A DNA stretch of 64,000 bases. Source: an uncultured Celeribacter sp. (GTDB lineage: Bacteria; Pseudomonadota; Alphaproteobacteria; Rhodobacterales; Rhodobacteraceae). The notes below the pieces were generated by a model. It did not search any database. It was not told the DNA's origin and worked only from the letters and a program-made list of their open reading frames with translations. The stretch is from positions 1,000,001-1,064,000 of the forward strand of contig NZ_OY780935.1 of assembly GCF_963675965.1 (NCBI RefSeq), written 5' to 3'. The stretch's first letter is position 1; each line of letters starts with the position of its first letter. A program made the position numbers and the translations under genes. Shown piece by piece: positions 17,476-26,298 of this stretch.

Positions 17476-18168
17476 TCAATCCAAAAGGCCAGTCACGGTT
17501 TTGTCGACGCCACCTCGACAAACCAAATCGCCAATTGACGACGTTTCGGAAAGGGCATTCGCCTTTACAAAACCCGGCCAGTCAACAACTTCACTCCAGC
17601 CAGAAACAAACAAGAAATCTATCGACAAACCGACTGCAACTTGATGATCATATATACTATCTCCAAGGTACAAAGCGGGGGAGGTTAGACGCCCTGCTTT
17701 TTGCAAGCGATCCATAATCTCTTCCTTTGGATCAGGACTCCCATAGATACCACCGTCGAAAAGATCGGATAGCCCGCGACGCAGGAACACATCGCGAAGT
17801 TCAGACTGATCTCCACCTGAAACAATCATCCAGGTCGCTTGCCGGGTCTCCGCGCGCAGATCACGAATGTTGGCTGCTACATCGCACTCCATGAGACCAC
17901 ATAGGACTGCGTCTGAATAGGATCGAACCAACATGTCTAAATCAGGACCAGAGCGGCCAGGTACAATCTCATTCAGCAGATACTCGAACTTCCTATAGCG
18001 CGACACTCCACCATTTGCGACATGGTATTGAACCATCGCGTCGGCGGCGTCTTCGCCATAAGGCATCGCTGCAACTCTGAAAGCATCAGTCTTTAACCGG
18101 TTTGAGTTAAGGACAACACCGTCACAGTCGAATACCAAAGTCCTATATGCCCGTGGATTGATGCTCAT
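17476..18168 (-). CDS. HAD-family phosphatase
   Basis: The 230-residue protein has HAD motif I in LVFDCDGVVLNSN (Asp nucleophile and Asp+2), a helical cap domain, motif II in MIVSGGDQSEL and motif IV in ALYLGDSIYDH. It sits between a CMP-sugar synthetase, which it overlaps by ATGA, and a glycosyltransferase. In sugar-acid pathways such as Kdo and KDN, a HAD phosphatase removes the phosphate from the aldol product before CMP activation, and that role is inferred here. A generic sugar phosphatase or beta-phosphoglucomutase-like activity is the alternative. Confidence 0.85.
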   Translation of the reverse strand: MSINPRAYRTLVFDCDGVVLNSNRLKTDAFRVAAMPYGEDAADAMVQYHVANGGVSRYRKFEYLLNEIVPGRSGPDLDMLVRSYSDAVLCGLMECDVAANIRDLRAETRQATWMIVSGGDQSELRDVFLRRGLSDLFDGGIYGSPDPKEEIMDRLQKAGRLTSPALYLGDSIYDHQVAVGLSIDFLFVSGWSEVVDWPGFVKANALSETSSIGDLVCRGGVDKTVTGLLD

Positions 18169-18857
18169 GTTTTTACTAGCCCCGCATTGGCCAGAGCTTC
18201 AGCAATCAAAAAATCCTCTGGCCAATCAATATCATGCGAAACCAATTTATCCATAGGAAACAGATATGGGCGACGTCCGATACGGTCATCCAATCTTCCG
18301 TAAATGTCTCGATGCGCCACAAAGGCTGCGCTGTTAACTTCATGCACTGGATCAAGAGTTTGAGTCCTTGGCCATTTTTCAATGCCACGGTCATAATTGA
18401 TAGGTGCATCTTCTTTCCAGAGAAAGCCCTGCACAGGTGTGGTCGTCATCAGTGAGTCGTAGCCCTGCTCCAGCGCGGCCCAGTACTTGGTGATGATTGC
18501 AGTGTAGATCTCCGCCGTCACAAAGGGCGAGGTAACATGGGTCCATAGGATATGACCTGCATCGATAAGACTGTGCGCGTGAGCGACAAGCTGGTCAGTG
18601 CTCGCACTGCTAGAGGCAAGTGCCTCTTCGCGGTGATGTATTGTTAGCTTGCTAGATTTAAGGCTCTGAGCATAATCGAGAATCTCTTCATCGTTGGTCG
18701 AGATTATGACCCTATCAATTTCTACAGTCGCCAATAGCTGCGCCAACTTCACCTCAACCAGCCCAGAATCATTGCCCGCAAAGGGTTTGATGTTTTTACG
18801 GGGGACGCGTTCACTACCCTTTCGGCAAGGAAGGAAACAGGTAAGCATTTCAGACAT
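18165..18857 (-). CDS. Acylneuraminate cytidylyltransferase-family CMP-sugar synthetase
   Basis: The 230-residue protein activates a 2-keto-3-deoxy sugar acid with CTP. The P-loop-like nucleotide motif is CRKGSERVPRKNIKPF (residues 11-26), the signature of NeuA/PseF/KdsB-type enzymes. It is followed by IIISTND-type and HREEALASSSAST segments and by a TSPFVTAEIY segment. The length matches single-domain NeuA. No NeuB- or PseI-like PEP-dependent synthase is present. Instead, an HMGL-type aldolase lies directly upstream, so the sugar is probably not ordinary sialic acid. The nearest functional partner is the HAD phosphatase that overlaps its stop. Confidence 0.93.
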   Translation of the reverse strand: MSEMLTCFLPCRKGSERVPRKNIKPFAGNDSGLVEVKLAQLLATVEIDRVIISTNDEEILDYAQSLKSSKLTIHHREEALASSSASTDQLVAHAHSLIDAGHILWTHVTSPFVTAEIYTAIITKYWAALEQGYDSLMTTTPVQGFLWKEDAPINYDRGIEKWPRTQTLDPVHEVNSAAFVAHRDIYGRLDDRIGRRPYLFPMDKLVSHDIDWPEDFLIAEALANAGLVKT

Positions 18858-18865
18858 GACAAATC

Positions 18866-20527
18866 CTACAGGGCATAAATGCTAGCAGATGCTAGACGGT
18901 GGCAAGTGGGCGTGACGGCAAGCAGTGGCAGATCGCTATTAGCGTTGAACTTGAGCAAGATATCGGCAGTTTCATCGTTACGCGCATCACCTGGCGGATA
19001 ACCATCGAAGCCCGCCATCAGCACCCGCGTAGCATTGCCAGCCGCACATAGCGCCAAAGCATAAGAAAGCACTAAGGAATTCGGCGTCACACAATGGAAC
19101 TCGCCAAAGAAGAATACTCCCGGCTCAACGACAAGGCCAAAATCAAGAAGTTCCTTCTGGGCCAGTGCCTCCCGGATTGGTTTGGGCAACATCGATGCGG
19201 GCGTAACCAATGGCTGAGGCAAACATAGATGGTGATGGCTGTCAGCAAGAAGACGAACCGGGTGGCATGCGATACGCAGATCGATCATTTCGGGCGCAAT
19301 TGCGGTTTGCGTATTGAGGGCTATGACCACGGGCCCCGCTCTACGCACATAGTCTTCCAATGCATCACGGTATCGCTCCGCCCCAGGACCAGTCCCGAGC
19401 AGCAAGACTTCGCGGTTTTCCAGCTTTTGTTTTGGGTTCCACTCACCCTTTGCTGGCCCGGCATAGAAAGTGCGCGCCTCCTCCAGCACAGCAGCGTTGT
19501 ATTTTTGGCCTCCGAGTCGTCTCAGATGTTCAATTACAGCAACGATATCATCATCTGAGTAGCGCGGGTCACTGAGCATCTCCTGAACATATGTCGGATG
19601 GATCGAATACTTGCCAGCAAGGTAATAGTACGGATTTGATCCCCACTGATGTCTCCGCTTCATCGGGGCGAAATGACGCCCGATAAGCGCCATCAACACT
19701 TTCATCCCAGAAATTGGGGCACGCACGTCTCCCAGCTCGATCGCAAGTTCTTCGGTACGCGCGTTACCGGGGCCACGTCCCATACCGGTCACAGTACTGT
19801 CAATCCAAGAGATACCACGCCCAATCGCAGTCAATGTGTTGGACAACGCCAAGCCCATATTGTCGTGAGTATGGATGCCTAGAGGGCCATCCCAACTCGT
19901 GCGGAACCACCCCACAATGCGCACCACATCTTCGGGCGTCATGCTTCCTAGACTATCTGCGAAATAAAGTACTTCGACTGAGTGGGCACTCGCCGCTGTG
20001 GCAATGGAATTGATCGTCTCGAACTTTTGCTCAGAAATCTGCATTAAATTGAGGCCAACGCGATAGCCTTTCTGAGCAAGCCAGTCGATAGCCGGCAATA
20101 TCCGCTCGAATTCATGAGCGTGGCAGGCAATGCGCACCAATTCAACGGGACTGTCGGAAGCCGAATTGGGGAAAAGCTTCTCAAGCGAAGCTCCAAGCCC
20201 TAGGTCAGTAAGTAGATCGGCTGCATTGACCATGACCCCGATAGTAAGCCGCTCGGGAACATCCAGGCCCCGAATAAAATCGTCCGTAGCAAATGCACAT
20301 GGGCCTTTGAAATCATTGTTAGCCAGAAAACGAAAACCAAGCTCTACGACATCTACACCGACAGCGGCCATCGCCTGCAGGTATTCTTCGATCAGCTCCT
20401 TGGAAAAGTCCCAAGCATTATAATACCCCCCATCGCGCAAAGTGCAGTCAAGGTGAACCATCCCAGCAGCGTCAAAAATTTTATTCACAGGTTGTCCTTC
20501 CAGTTCCGAGTTCTGGAGATCTCGCAT
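18866..20527 (-). CDS. HMGL-type (DRE-TIM) aldolase with C-terminal DUF115-like extension
   Basis: The 553-residue protein may start at the first ATG or at Met23. Residues 23-300 form a DRE-TIM metallolyase domain: HLDCTLRDGGYYNAWDF (RDGG at 31-34), the metal-binding HTHDN (219-223), DSLGS (191-195) and GMGRGPGNA (248-256). This is the HMG-CoA lyase/4-hydroxy-2-oxovalerate aldolase fold. From about 370 a Rossmann-like domain begins with VLLLGTGPG, as in DUF115-like proteins. It lies 9 bp from the CMP-sugar synthetase. I infer that it joins or splits a pyruvate-like unit and a sugar aldehyde to make the 2-keto acid that is then dephosphorylated and activated. Confidence 0.85.
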   Translation of the reverse strand: MRDLQNSELEGQPVNKIFDAAGMVHLDCTLRDGGYYNAWDFSKELIEEYLQAMAAVGVDVVELGFRFLANNDFKGPCAFATDDFIRGLDVPERLTIGVMVNAADLLTDLGLGASLEKLFPNSASDSPVELVRIACHAHEFERILPAIDWLAQKGYRVGLNLMQISEQKFETINSIATAASAHSVEVLYFADSLGSMTPEDVVRIVGWFRTSWDGPLGIHTHDNMGLALSNTLTAIGRGISWIDSTVTGMGRGPGNARTEELAIELGDVRAPISGMKVLMALIGRHFAPMKRRHQWGSNPYYYLAGKYSIHPTYVQEMLSDPRYSDDDIVAVIEHLRRLGGQKYNAAVLEEARTFYAGPAKGEWNPKQKLENREVLLLGTGPGAERYRDALEDYVRRAGPVVIALNTQTAIAPEMIDLRIACHPVRLLADSHHHLCLPQPLVTPASMLPKPIREALAQKELLDFGLVVEPGVFFFGEFHCVTPNSLVLSYALALCAAGNATRVLMAGFDGYPPGDARNDETADILLKFNANSDLPLLAVTPTCHRLASASIYAL

Positions 20528-20626
20528 TGGCGCTCAACAGTCGCCCTGCTTTGAGATCGTTAAGCATGTTAGAAAAAGCCAAGGATGCGCACATAATCCA
20601 CCGCACCGACCACTTGAGGCTAATAA

Positions 20627-21967
20627 TCATCGTCGACCCAAAAGAGCCAACACCAATTTGAGTTCCTCTTTGCCTGGGACGAGATCGCGCGACGACTTTA
20701 TGTCTCCAGACCGTAAAAGGAAAAAGATACCCACCGCTACGGATAGAGTATTCGCGAGGCCATAAGCCCTAATAAGACTTTCTGGGTCGCTATAGGACGT
20801 CGCCCAAAAACCAATAAGCATTCCAATAATTGGCGCGAGAGACATGATTGTTGATGCCAAGCTTCGCCCCCGGGACCGGTGCGCTTCGAAGATCATAGCT
20901 TGCAGTGGGACTACAGACATACTGAAAAGCAACAAAAAAGCATAGTGCGCGGCTTTTGAATAGGCTTGCCCATATACCAACGGCACCGCGACAGGGATCA
21001 CAACGCCACCGACAACAACGATGGCAATGCTGCACAAAACCGTAGCTTTCAAAAGCCCCGCGACTTGGCGCGTCCGATCCGCGTCGCTGAGACCTGAAAG
21101 ATATGGGAAAACCACCGTTTTCATAGCCGTTGTAACCACAGAATAACCTGCGCCAACTACAGAGAAGGCGACAAAGTATTGCCCAAGTTGCTCCTTGGGC
21201 CACAAACCGATACCGAACAAACGGTCTAGTTGTCCCGACAGTAGGGTGAGTACCGCTGCAAAATGCAATCGAACGCCCAACATCAAAGCAGCACCGGCGA
21301 CTGAAAGGCTCGGCCATCCGATCAAATCGCGCAGGTATTTTGCTATCCAGAAAATCTGAAACGGAACCTTGGAGATCAGAAACAAAAATAAGACTGAAAG
21401 CGTCGAAAGACCTCCCGGATCAAAAAAACAAGAGCCAAGGAGTAAAGCACTGAAAATTGCAGGCGCCAACAACCTTGAAAAATTCACCAGTTTAAATCTC
21501 ATCTGGCTTCGTTCAACCGCGCTGAACATAGCGGAAATTGAGTTGGCCACGACGACAAGCACGGCGATCACGTAAACCTCAAGTTTGCTAACGGTCTGCA
21601 TCCCCGGATCAACGATAAAGAAAATGAGCATCGCACAGGCAGTTGCGAACGTTAACATTACAGCGACCGGCAGTAGTGTGGGCAACATAGCGCGAGCATC
21701 GCAACCCTTCTGGCGGATCACAACAATCGCCCCTTCGAAAAAGGAAAACGTCCCTATAGCAGCACCTGTCTGTGCCAACATCAATATTGCACCATACTCG
21801 CCACGAGCCTCGGGACCAAGAACCCGAGCAAGAATAATTCCAGAAAAAAAAGTTACCACGAGCAAGCCTGCACTCGCTAAAGAAGTCCCTAGAAGAGACG
21901 ACATAAAAGAATTTTTCGCTCGGGACACTTGAGTATCTGTCATTTCTACAGGTCTTTTATTTCGCAA
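20627..21967 (-). CDS. Polysaccharide flippase (Wzx-like, MATE/MVF superfamily)
   Basis: The 446-residue protein has about twelve membrane segments, opening with GTSLASAGLLVVTFFSGIILARVLGPEARGEYG. This is the characteristic first helix pair and loop (ARxLGPxxxG) of O-antigen/teichoic-acid flippases. It would flip lipid-linked repeat units across the inner membrane before polymerisation by the protein at 12001-13221. The gene reads with the glycan operon; a 99-bp gap follows it before the aldolase gene. The substrate cannot be read. Confidence 0.93.
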   Translation of the reverse strand: MRNKRPVEMTDTQVSRAKNSFMSSLLGTSLASAGLLVVTFFSGIILARVLGPEARGEYGAILMLAQTGAAIGTFSFFEGAIVVIRQKGCDARAMLPTLLPVAVMLTFATACAMLIFFIVDPGMQTVSKLEVYVIAVLVVVANSISAMFSAVERSQMRFKLVNFSRLLAPAIFSALLLGSCFFDPGGLSTLSVLFLFLISKVPFQIFWIAKYLRDLIGWPSLSVAGAALMLGVRLHFAAVLTLLSGQLDRLFGIGLWPKEQLGQYFVAFSVVGAGYSVVTTAMKTVVFPYLSGLSDADRTRQVAGLLKATVLCSIAIVVVGGVVIPVAVPLVYGQAYSKAAHYAFLLLFSMSVVPLQAMIFEAHRSRGRSLASTIMSLAPIIGMLIGFWATSYSDPESLIRAYGLANTLSVAVGIFFLLRSGDIKSSRDLVPGKEELKLVLALLGRR

Positions 21968-21989
21968 CTCTCGCGACAGATGAACCAGA

Positions 21990-23000
21990 TCAAAACTCTA
22001 TGTTTTGTAGCCATGTAATGGCCTCTTCAAATTTATCGTCGACAAATTGAGTATCTAGAGTTTGGAATTCACCAACCCTTTGGAGAGGAATATCGGTGAA
22101 TAGATCATAACGTTCGTCAAGAGGGCGCACATGCATCGCACGCCCAAAAGAAAGGGCACTCACCCCTGCATGAACGCGATCACTTATAACGGCGGCACAG
22201 CCCTTAATAATTCCTAGGTAGCATAAGGGATTGTAGGAAATATACGAATTAGGCCGAGCGAAAGTGACATGCGATAGCCGACTGTGGCTTTGAACGGGGC
22301 GCACAATACCGAAAGGTACTGATTGTTCCATTCTTAGGCTAGAATGCCACTCCAGATGCCGCAACACTCTCCACCTACGGCTTTTGGGAGGATCTCGCCA
22401 GTCTATCGACAGCTTGCCGATAGACTGGCTGTTATTCTCAGAGACAAGACACGGTTCACGCGAGGTATAAACACTAAGAGCCAGATAAGGCCTGTCCTCC
22501 GACACGTCGGGAATGCCATTAAGCTTGGAGACAAAGAAAGCAAAGCAAGGGCCACTGCATTCTTGATCCACGATGCCCGACAATCTGACCAAGGATGAAG
22601 GGTCGCGCGTGTAAATTGCGCGTGGGGGATGCTTCCGCAAGAACTCCCGCACCACATCTAAAGCTTCGCCATTCACGCCTGAGCGGACGCTGATCAAACT
22701 GTAGCTCTTTCCCGCTCGAACAATGGCCTCAATCTGTGGAGCATAAAGCCTCATGAAATTGGGTCCAATAATCGGCCCGGAAAAAACATAATGATCTGCA
22801 ACCGTACGCATGCGGGCCTCGAACGGATCGGAACCGACCCAGCCAATCCGAAATGCCCTAGCACTAGGGCCATCCATGCTGACCACGTTGGCAGCAGGAA
22901 ATGCCTTTCGAAATGCACTGATGAGGCTTTCTTGATAAAATGCATCCCCGATGTTATTCCAAGTCGAATTTTCAACCGCTATAGTTGGTCTAGTACTCAT
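21990..23000 (-). CDS. Polysaccharide pyruvyl transferase-family protein
   Basis: The 336-residue protein begins with MSTRPTIAVENSTWNNIGDAFY and has the alpha/beta layout of the PS_pyruv_trans family. Conserved parts include the loop SGPIIGPNFM and the C-terminal SDRVHAGVSALSFGRAMHV. Family members transfer a pyruvyl ketal from PEP to sugar hydroxyls and so add negative charge to exopolysaccharides or cell-wall glycans. Some family members have other roles, so the reaction is inferred. It reads with the sulfotransferase upstream, 16 bp away. Confidence 0.85.
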   Translation of the reverse strand: MSTRPTIAVENSTWNNIGDAFYQESLISAFRKAFPAANVVSMDGPSARAFRIGWVGSDPFEARMRTVADHYVFSGPIIGPNFMRLYAPQIEAIVRAGKSYSLISVRSGVNGEALDVVREFLRKHPPRAIYTRDPSSLVRLSGIVDQECSGPCFAFFVSKLNGIPDVSEDRPYLALSVYTSREPCLVSENNSQSIGKLSIDWRDPPKSRRWRVLRHLEWHSSLRMEQSVPFGIVRPVQSHSRLSHVTFARPNSYISYNPLCYLGIIKGCAAVISDRVHAGVSALSFGRAMHVRPLDERYDLFTDIPLQRVGEFQTLDTQFVDDKFEEAITWLQNIEF

Positions 23001-23015
23001 CGTATGCTTCCGTTT

Positions 23016-23900
23016 TTACGGGTGATATTGCGCATTCTCTCGCCTTAATACTTCAAGCCTAAGACAGTCTTCCACGAAATAAGAATCCAATGCCTTTTTC
23101 GCATCTGGCAACGGCAGTCTATACGCTATTCGTGGCGCCTGATTTTGAATGAGACTCCATCGTCCAGTTCGCAAAAAGCGTCGACCAGACTTCAATAAGT
23201 TTTGAAACTGCTTGCCCAACGCTACAGTCGCACGCCTGAGTGTACCGTTTACTCGATCACTCTGACTTGCTCTGGAAATCCTTTGATTGGCTACTGCTGC
23301 AGGCCTATTCGGATATCTAAGCACCCCCAAAAACCGAGCAAAGCGCGCCCGGCCTGCGTCTGTTTCTAGATCGAGAATACTGCCGATAAGCACCCGCTCA
23401 TGACCAAAAGCATCAATCCAACGATCTATTTGCCGCCCTATCTGGCAAGACTGAGGGTAATTAACCAGAGATAAATTGTCGAAATCCAATCTCTTAGGAT
23501 CTTTCAAGGTTGCATGCCAAGCCCTCAGCGGATCAAGTTCCGTTTCGACGCCAAGCTTTACCAATTCACTGTGTAGGCTAAGAAACAGAGGCACATGATC
23601 CCGCACAAGTATGATGATCTTCGCTGCACAGTACTTGTCAGAGATGTTCCGGATTGCAGCCTCGGAGCCTAGATACCAAGTTGACTTTTCTCCGACGATC
23701 TTGTGTCCACGAGCCTGCCGCAGGACTTTACGCGTCCAATCATCAACACTTTTTTCTTCGCCTAAAATATCAGTGCAAAAGTAGTTTGGCTCTTGGGGAC
23801 CATAAACTCGCACCATCGAGCACTTATTCAACCAATTTCGCAGAGAATCTGTCCCAGCCTTGGGCGCACCCACAATGAAAAAATCTATTTGTCGTTTCAT
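23016..23900 (-). CDS. Sulfotransferase (PAPS-dependent)
   Basis: The 294-residue protein has the 5'-phosphosulfate-binding loop VGAPKAGTDSL at residues 10-20. The 3'-phosphate site lies in the RDHVPLFLSLHSE segment, where the Arg and Ser are the usual contacts. Such enzymes move sulfate from PAPS to carbohydrate hydroxyls. It is the first gene of the glycan operon as read (minus strand). Sulfated polysaccharides are common in marine bacteria, which fits the predicted host. The exact sugar target is unknown. The C-terminal third is basic. Confidence 0.9.
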   Translation of the reverse strand: MKRQIDFFIVGAPKAGTDSLRNWLNKCSMVRVYGPQEPNYFCTDILGEEKSVDDWTRKVLRQARGHKIVGEKSTWYLGSEAAIRNISDKYCAAKIIILVRDHVPLFLSLHSELVKLGVETELDPLRAWHATLKDPKRLDFDNLSLVNYPQSCQIGRQIDRWIDAFGHERVLIGSILDLETDAGRARFARFLGVLRYPNRPAAVANQRISRASQSDRVNGTLRRATVALGKQFQNLLKSGRRFLRTGRWSLIQNQAPRIAYRLPLPDAKKALDSYFVEDCLRLEVLRRENAQYHP

Positions 23901-24051
23901 ATAACTACTCAGGCAGTTTCAGAGACTTCAAAAGAGAGCATAAGTCGGACCTTTTTCATATACTTTTCAATTTCTTGGAGCACAACAAACCGAAGTCAGC
24001 CCTCAAAAAAAGCTGGACCTCTCTGCACAACACCCGGACCATAACCATCAC

Positions 24052-24426
24052 TCAATCTTCCTCCATCCCACGCGGCGCCATATCCACCCCGAGCGCCACT
24101 TCCTCTTCCAGTGAAGAAATTTCCGCCTTCAACAGCTCATACTCCAGGCGTTTGCGCTCTAGGAACCGATGCGTCAGGGCCATTTTCTCGGACACGCCCC
24201 GCTTCGTCAGCAGATAGCTGTAGTTCATCTTGTTGCGCGAGTTGGAGAAGTTTCGGATCTTGATAAACCCCTTCTCGGCCAATGCGCGCAGCTGGTAATG
24301 GGTCTGCCCGACACTGACGCCCAGATGGCGCGCCAGGTCGCGCTGGGACATGTCCGGCTTTTCTTCAAGAGCACGCAAGACGCGAAATCTCATGTCTTCC
24401 TGTAAAGCTTTGCGTTTTTCGGTCAT
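24052..24426 (-). CDS. MarR-type EPS-associated transcriptional regulator
   Basis: The 124-residue protein starts at ATG 24426 (MTEKRKALQEDM), preceded by AAGGTG at a good distance; a GTG two codons earlier is possible. A winged helix lies at residues 10-75 (DMSQRDLARHLGVSVGQTHY, ALAEKGFIKIRNF), then a helical tail (FLERKRLEYELLKAEISSLEEE) that could dimerise. This matches the MarR-family regulators found beside exopolysaccharide and PEP-CTERM/EPS clusters. It reads toward the glycan operon 151 bp away and is a candidate regulator of it. Confidence 0.85.
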   Translation of the reverse strand: MTEKRKALQEDMRFRVLRALEEKPDMSQRDLARHLGVSVGQTHYQLRALAEKGFIKIRNFSNSRNKMNYSYLLTKRGVSEKMALTHRFLERKRLEYELLKAEISSLEEEVALGVDMAPRGMEED

Positions 24427-24903
24427 CCACACACCTTATGCCACGCGCCACTGTCTGCCCCCTCCCCACAGGAAGGCAAACGCGTTCCACAATGCGCCAA
24501 ACTGGCAATCCCTAAAATAGCTACCGCACCGAAGGTGACTGCGATCACCTGCGGCATCTTCTTTATGCTTCGTCAATGTAAAGCGGCTGGTCAGAAACGA
24601 ACCGTCCATTTTTGAACACTAACGCGAGAAGTCCCCTGCAGAAAAGCCAAAAATCGAAAGATGGGAGAAAAAGGCAAGACAGAGGGTCAGGCGATCACGC
24701 CGTCGCGCACGCCCGACGGCGCTCTGGCTTGCCTAAACCGGGATTTCCCTGTATCCCGCGCTCAAGGTGCCGGGCACCTGCCGCCTGCGGACGCAAGTCA
24801 CGGTGAAGCCCGGAGCAAGACGACATCTCACCCTCGATGCATTTCGCAGGTGGGCAATGCAGGCTCCCTCCCGTTCCGGAATGCCTCTGTGAAGGAGTGT
24901 GCG
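24427..24903. other. 477-bp gene-free divergent region and leader of the MATE gene
   Basis: No separate gene is seen. The open frame that runs from 24661 into the MATE gene has no protein-like N-terminus, and the MATE ribosome site (AAGGAG at about 24893) sets the start at 24904. The region contains a palindrome AGGTGCCGGGCACCT at 24765-24779 with 7-bp arms and one central base. It also has a hairpin GGTGA(N6)TCACC at about 24535-24550. Such sites may bind regulators of the divergent MarR and MATE genes. No known riboswitch was recognised. Confidence 0.45.
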
Positions 24904-26298
24904 ATGTCCGCTGGACCCGCCCCAAATGCTGTTGAAAACCGCTTTCTGACCCGCCCGGTCGGAAGGTTGTTCCTGTCAAATGCTCTGCCCATGGCTGTCG
25001 TCATGTCTACGGGCGGCCTGTTGAATGTGATCGACGGGATTTTCGTCGGGCGCTTTGTCGGCGCTCATGCCCTGGCCGCTGTCAGCCTGGCATTCCCGAT
25101 TGTCATGCTGCTGACGGCGCTGACCACGCTGGCAGGAGGCGGCATGTCCAGCCTTCTCGCCCGTCATCTGGGCGCCGGTTCGCGCCGGGCGGCGGGAGAA
25201 GTCTTCGCGGGCGGCCACGGGCTGGCGCTCACCCTCAGCGTGGTGCTGATTGTCGCATCGCTGATCATCGGACCTAGCATCCTTTCCGCCCTCGCAGCCG
25301 GGGATGCGGCGCTGGCCGGATCCGCGCAGAACTACCTGTTGATCCTGATCATCGGCGCGCCCATCCAGTTCGGGCTGGGCCTGCATGCAGACGCCCTGCG
25401 CAACGAAGGCCGGGCCGGGCATATTGCCCTGCTTTCAGTGCTCGTGAACCTGCTGAACGTCGGCGCAAACTTCATCACCATTGTGATCCTCGGAATGGGT
25501 GTCGCAGGCTCCGCGCTCGGCACTGTCGGGGCGCAGGCCCTTGGCCTGTTGCTCGTGCTGGCGATCCGACTGCGTGATCGTGAGCTTCTGCCGCTGAGCG
25601 CGCTTTGGCAGACCAGCTGGCTGACGGGATGGCGGCAAATGCTGTCCCTCGGCCTGCCACTTTGCCTGAGCTTCATCGGGATGGCTCTGGTCGCTGGCAC
25701 GGTTGTTCGCATCCTCGGCACCTCTGCCACCGAAAATGCCACCTATATCGCCGCCTATGGCGTTGTGACGCGGGTTCTCGGGCTGGCCTTCCTGCCGCAG
25801 ATGGCCATTGCGCTGACCACACAGAGCATCACCGGCAACAACGCTGGGGCTGGTCGGGTGGATCGAACCAGCACAGCCCTACGGCTGGCGATGGCAAGCG
25901 CGTTTCTGTGGTGTCTCGGCGTGGCGCTGGTCGGCACCTTTGCGGGCGCGCCCCTTGGCGCGTTGTTCACCCGCGACACAGCGGTCATTGCGAGCGTTGC
26001 CGCGATCCTGCGACCGATGACTGCGCTCTACGCCATCACAGGCCCCATTCTGGTGCTTGCGCTGAACTTTCAGGCCATGGGGTATCCTCTGCGGACGGCG
26101 GCTCTGACCCTGACGAAACCGTGGCTGCTGACACCGGCCCTGCTCGTCATCATGAATGCCGTGGCAGGGACAGGTGGCCTGTGGCTTGCCTTCCCGATCT
26201 CGGATGCCGTGCTGCTCGTCGTGGCTCTGCTTATGATCTTCAGAAACGCCTTGATCGCGCCCGTATCTGCGGCCACAGCTGTGAAGGAGGCAACATGA
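24904..26298 (+). CDS. MATE-family efflux transporter
   Basis: The 464-residue protein has twelve predicted membrane segments arranged as two MatE repeats. The first begins RLFLSNALPMAVVMSTGGLLNVIDGIFVGRFVG, where the DGIFVGR loop is typical of NorM/DinF-like carriers, and the second is around residue 240. Family members export organic cations or drugs using a Na+ or H+ gradient. The start at ATG 24904 is preceded by a clear AAGGAG site. The stop overlaps the next start (ATGA), so the two genes are coupled. The substrate is unknown. It sits between the glycan cluster and the autotransporter and may protect the cell from a compound. Confidence 0.92.
   Translation: MSAGPAPNAVENRFLTRPVGRLFLSNALPMAVVMSTGGLLNVIDGIFVGRFVGAHALAAVSLAFPIVMLLTALTTLAGGGMSSLLARHLGAGSRRAAGEVFAGGHGLALTLSVVLIVASLIIGPSILSALAAGDAALAGSAQNYLLILIIGAPIQFGLGLHADALRNEGRAGHIALLSVLVNLLNVGANFITIVILGMGVAGSALGTVGAQALGLLLVLAIRLRDRELLPLSALWQTSWLTGWRQMLSLGLPLCLSFIGMALVAGTVVRILGTSATENATYIAAYGVVTRVLGLAFLPQMAIALTTQSITGNNAGAGRVDRTSTALRLAMASAFLWCLGVALVGTFAGAPLGALFTRDTAVIASVAAILRPMTALYAITGPILVLALNFQAMGYPLRTAALTLTKPWLLTPALLVIMNAVAGTGGLWLAFPISDAVLLVVALLMIFRNALIAPVSAATAVKEAT

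Noticed and set aside
24661..24903. 81-codon N-terminal extension of the MATE protein
   Set aside because: The segment lacks the hydrophobic pattern of the family, and an AAGGAG site precedes ATG 24904.
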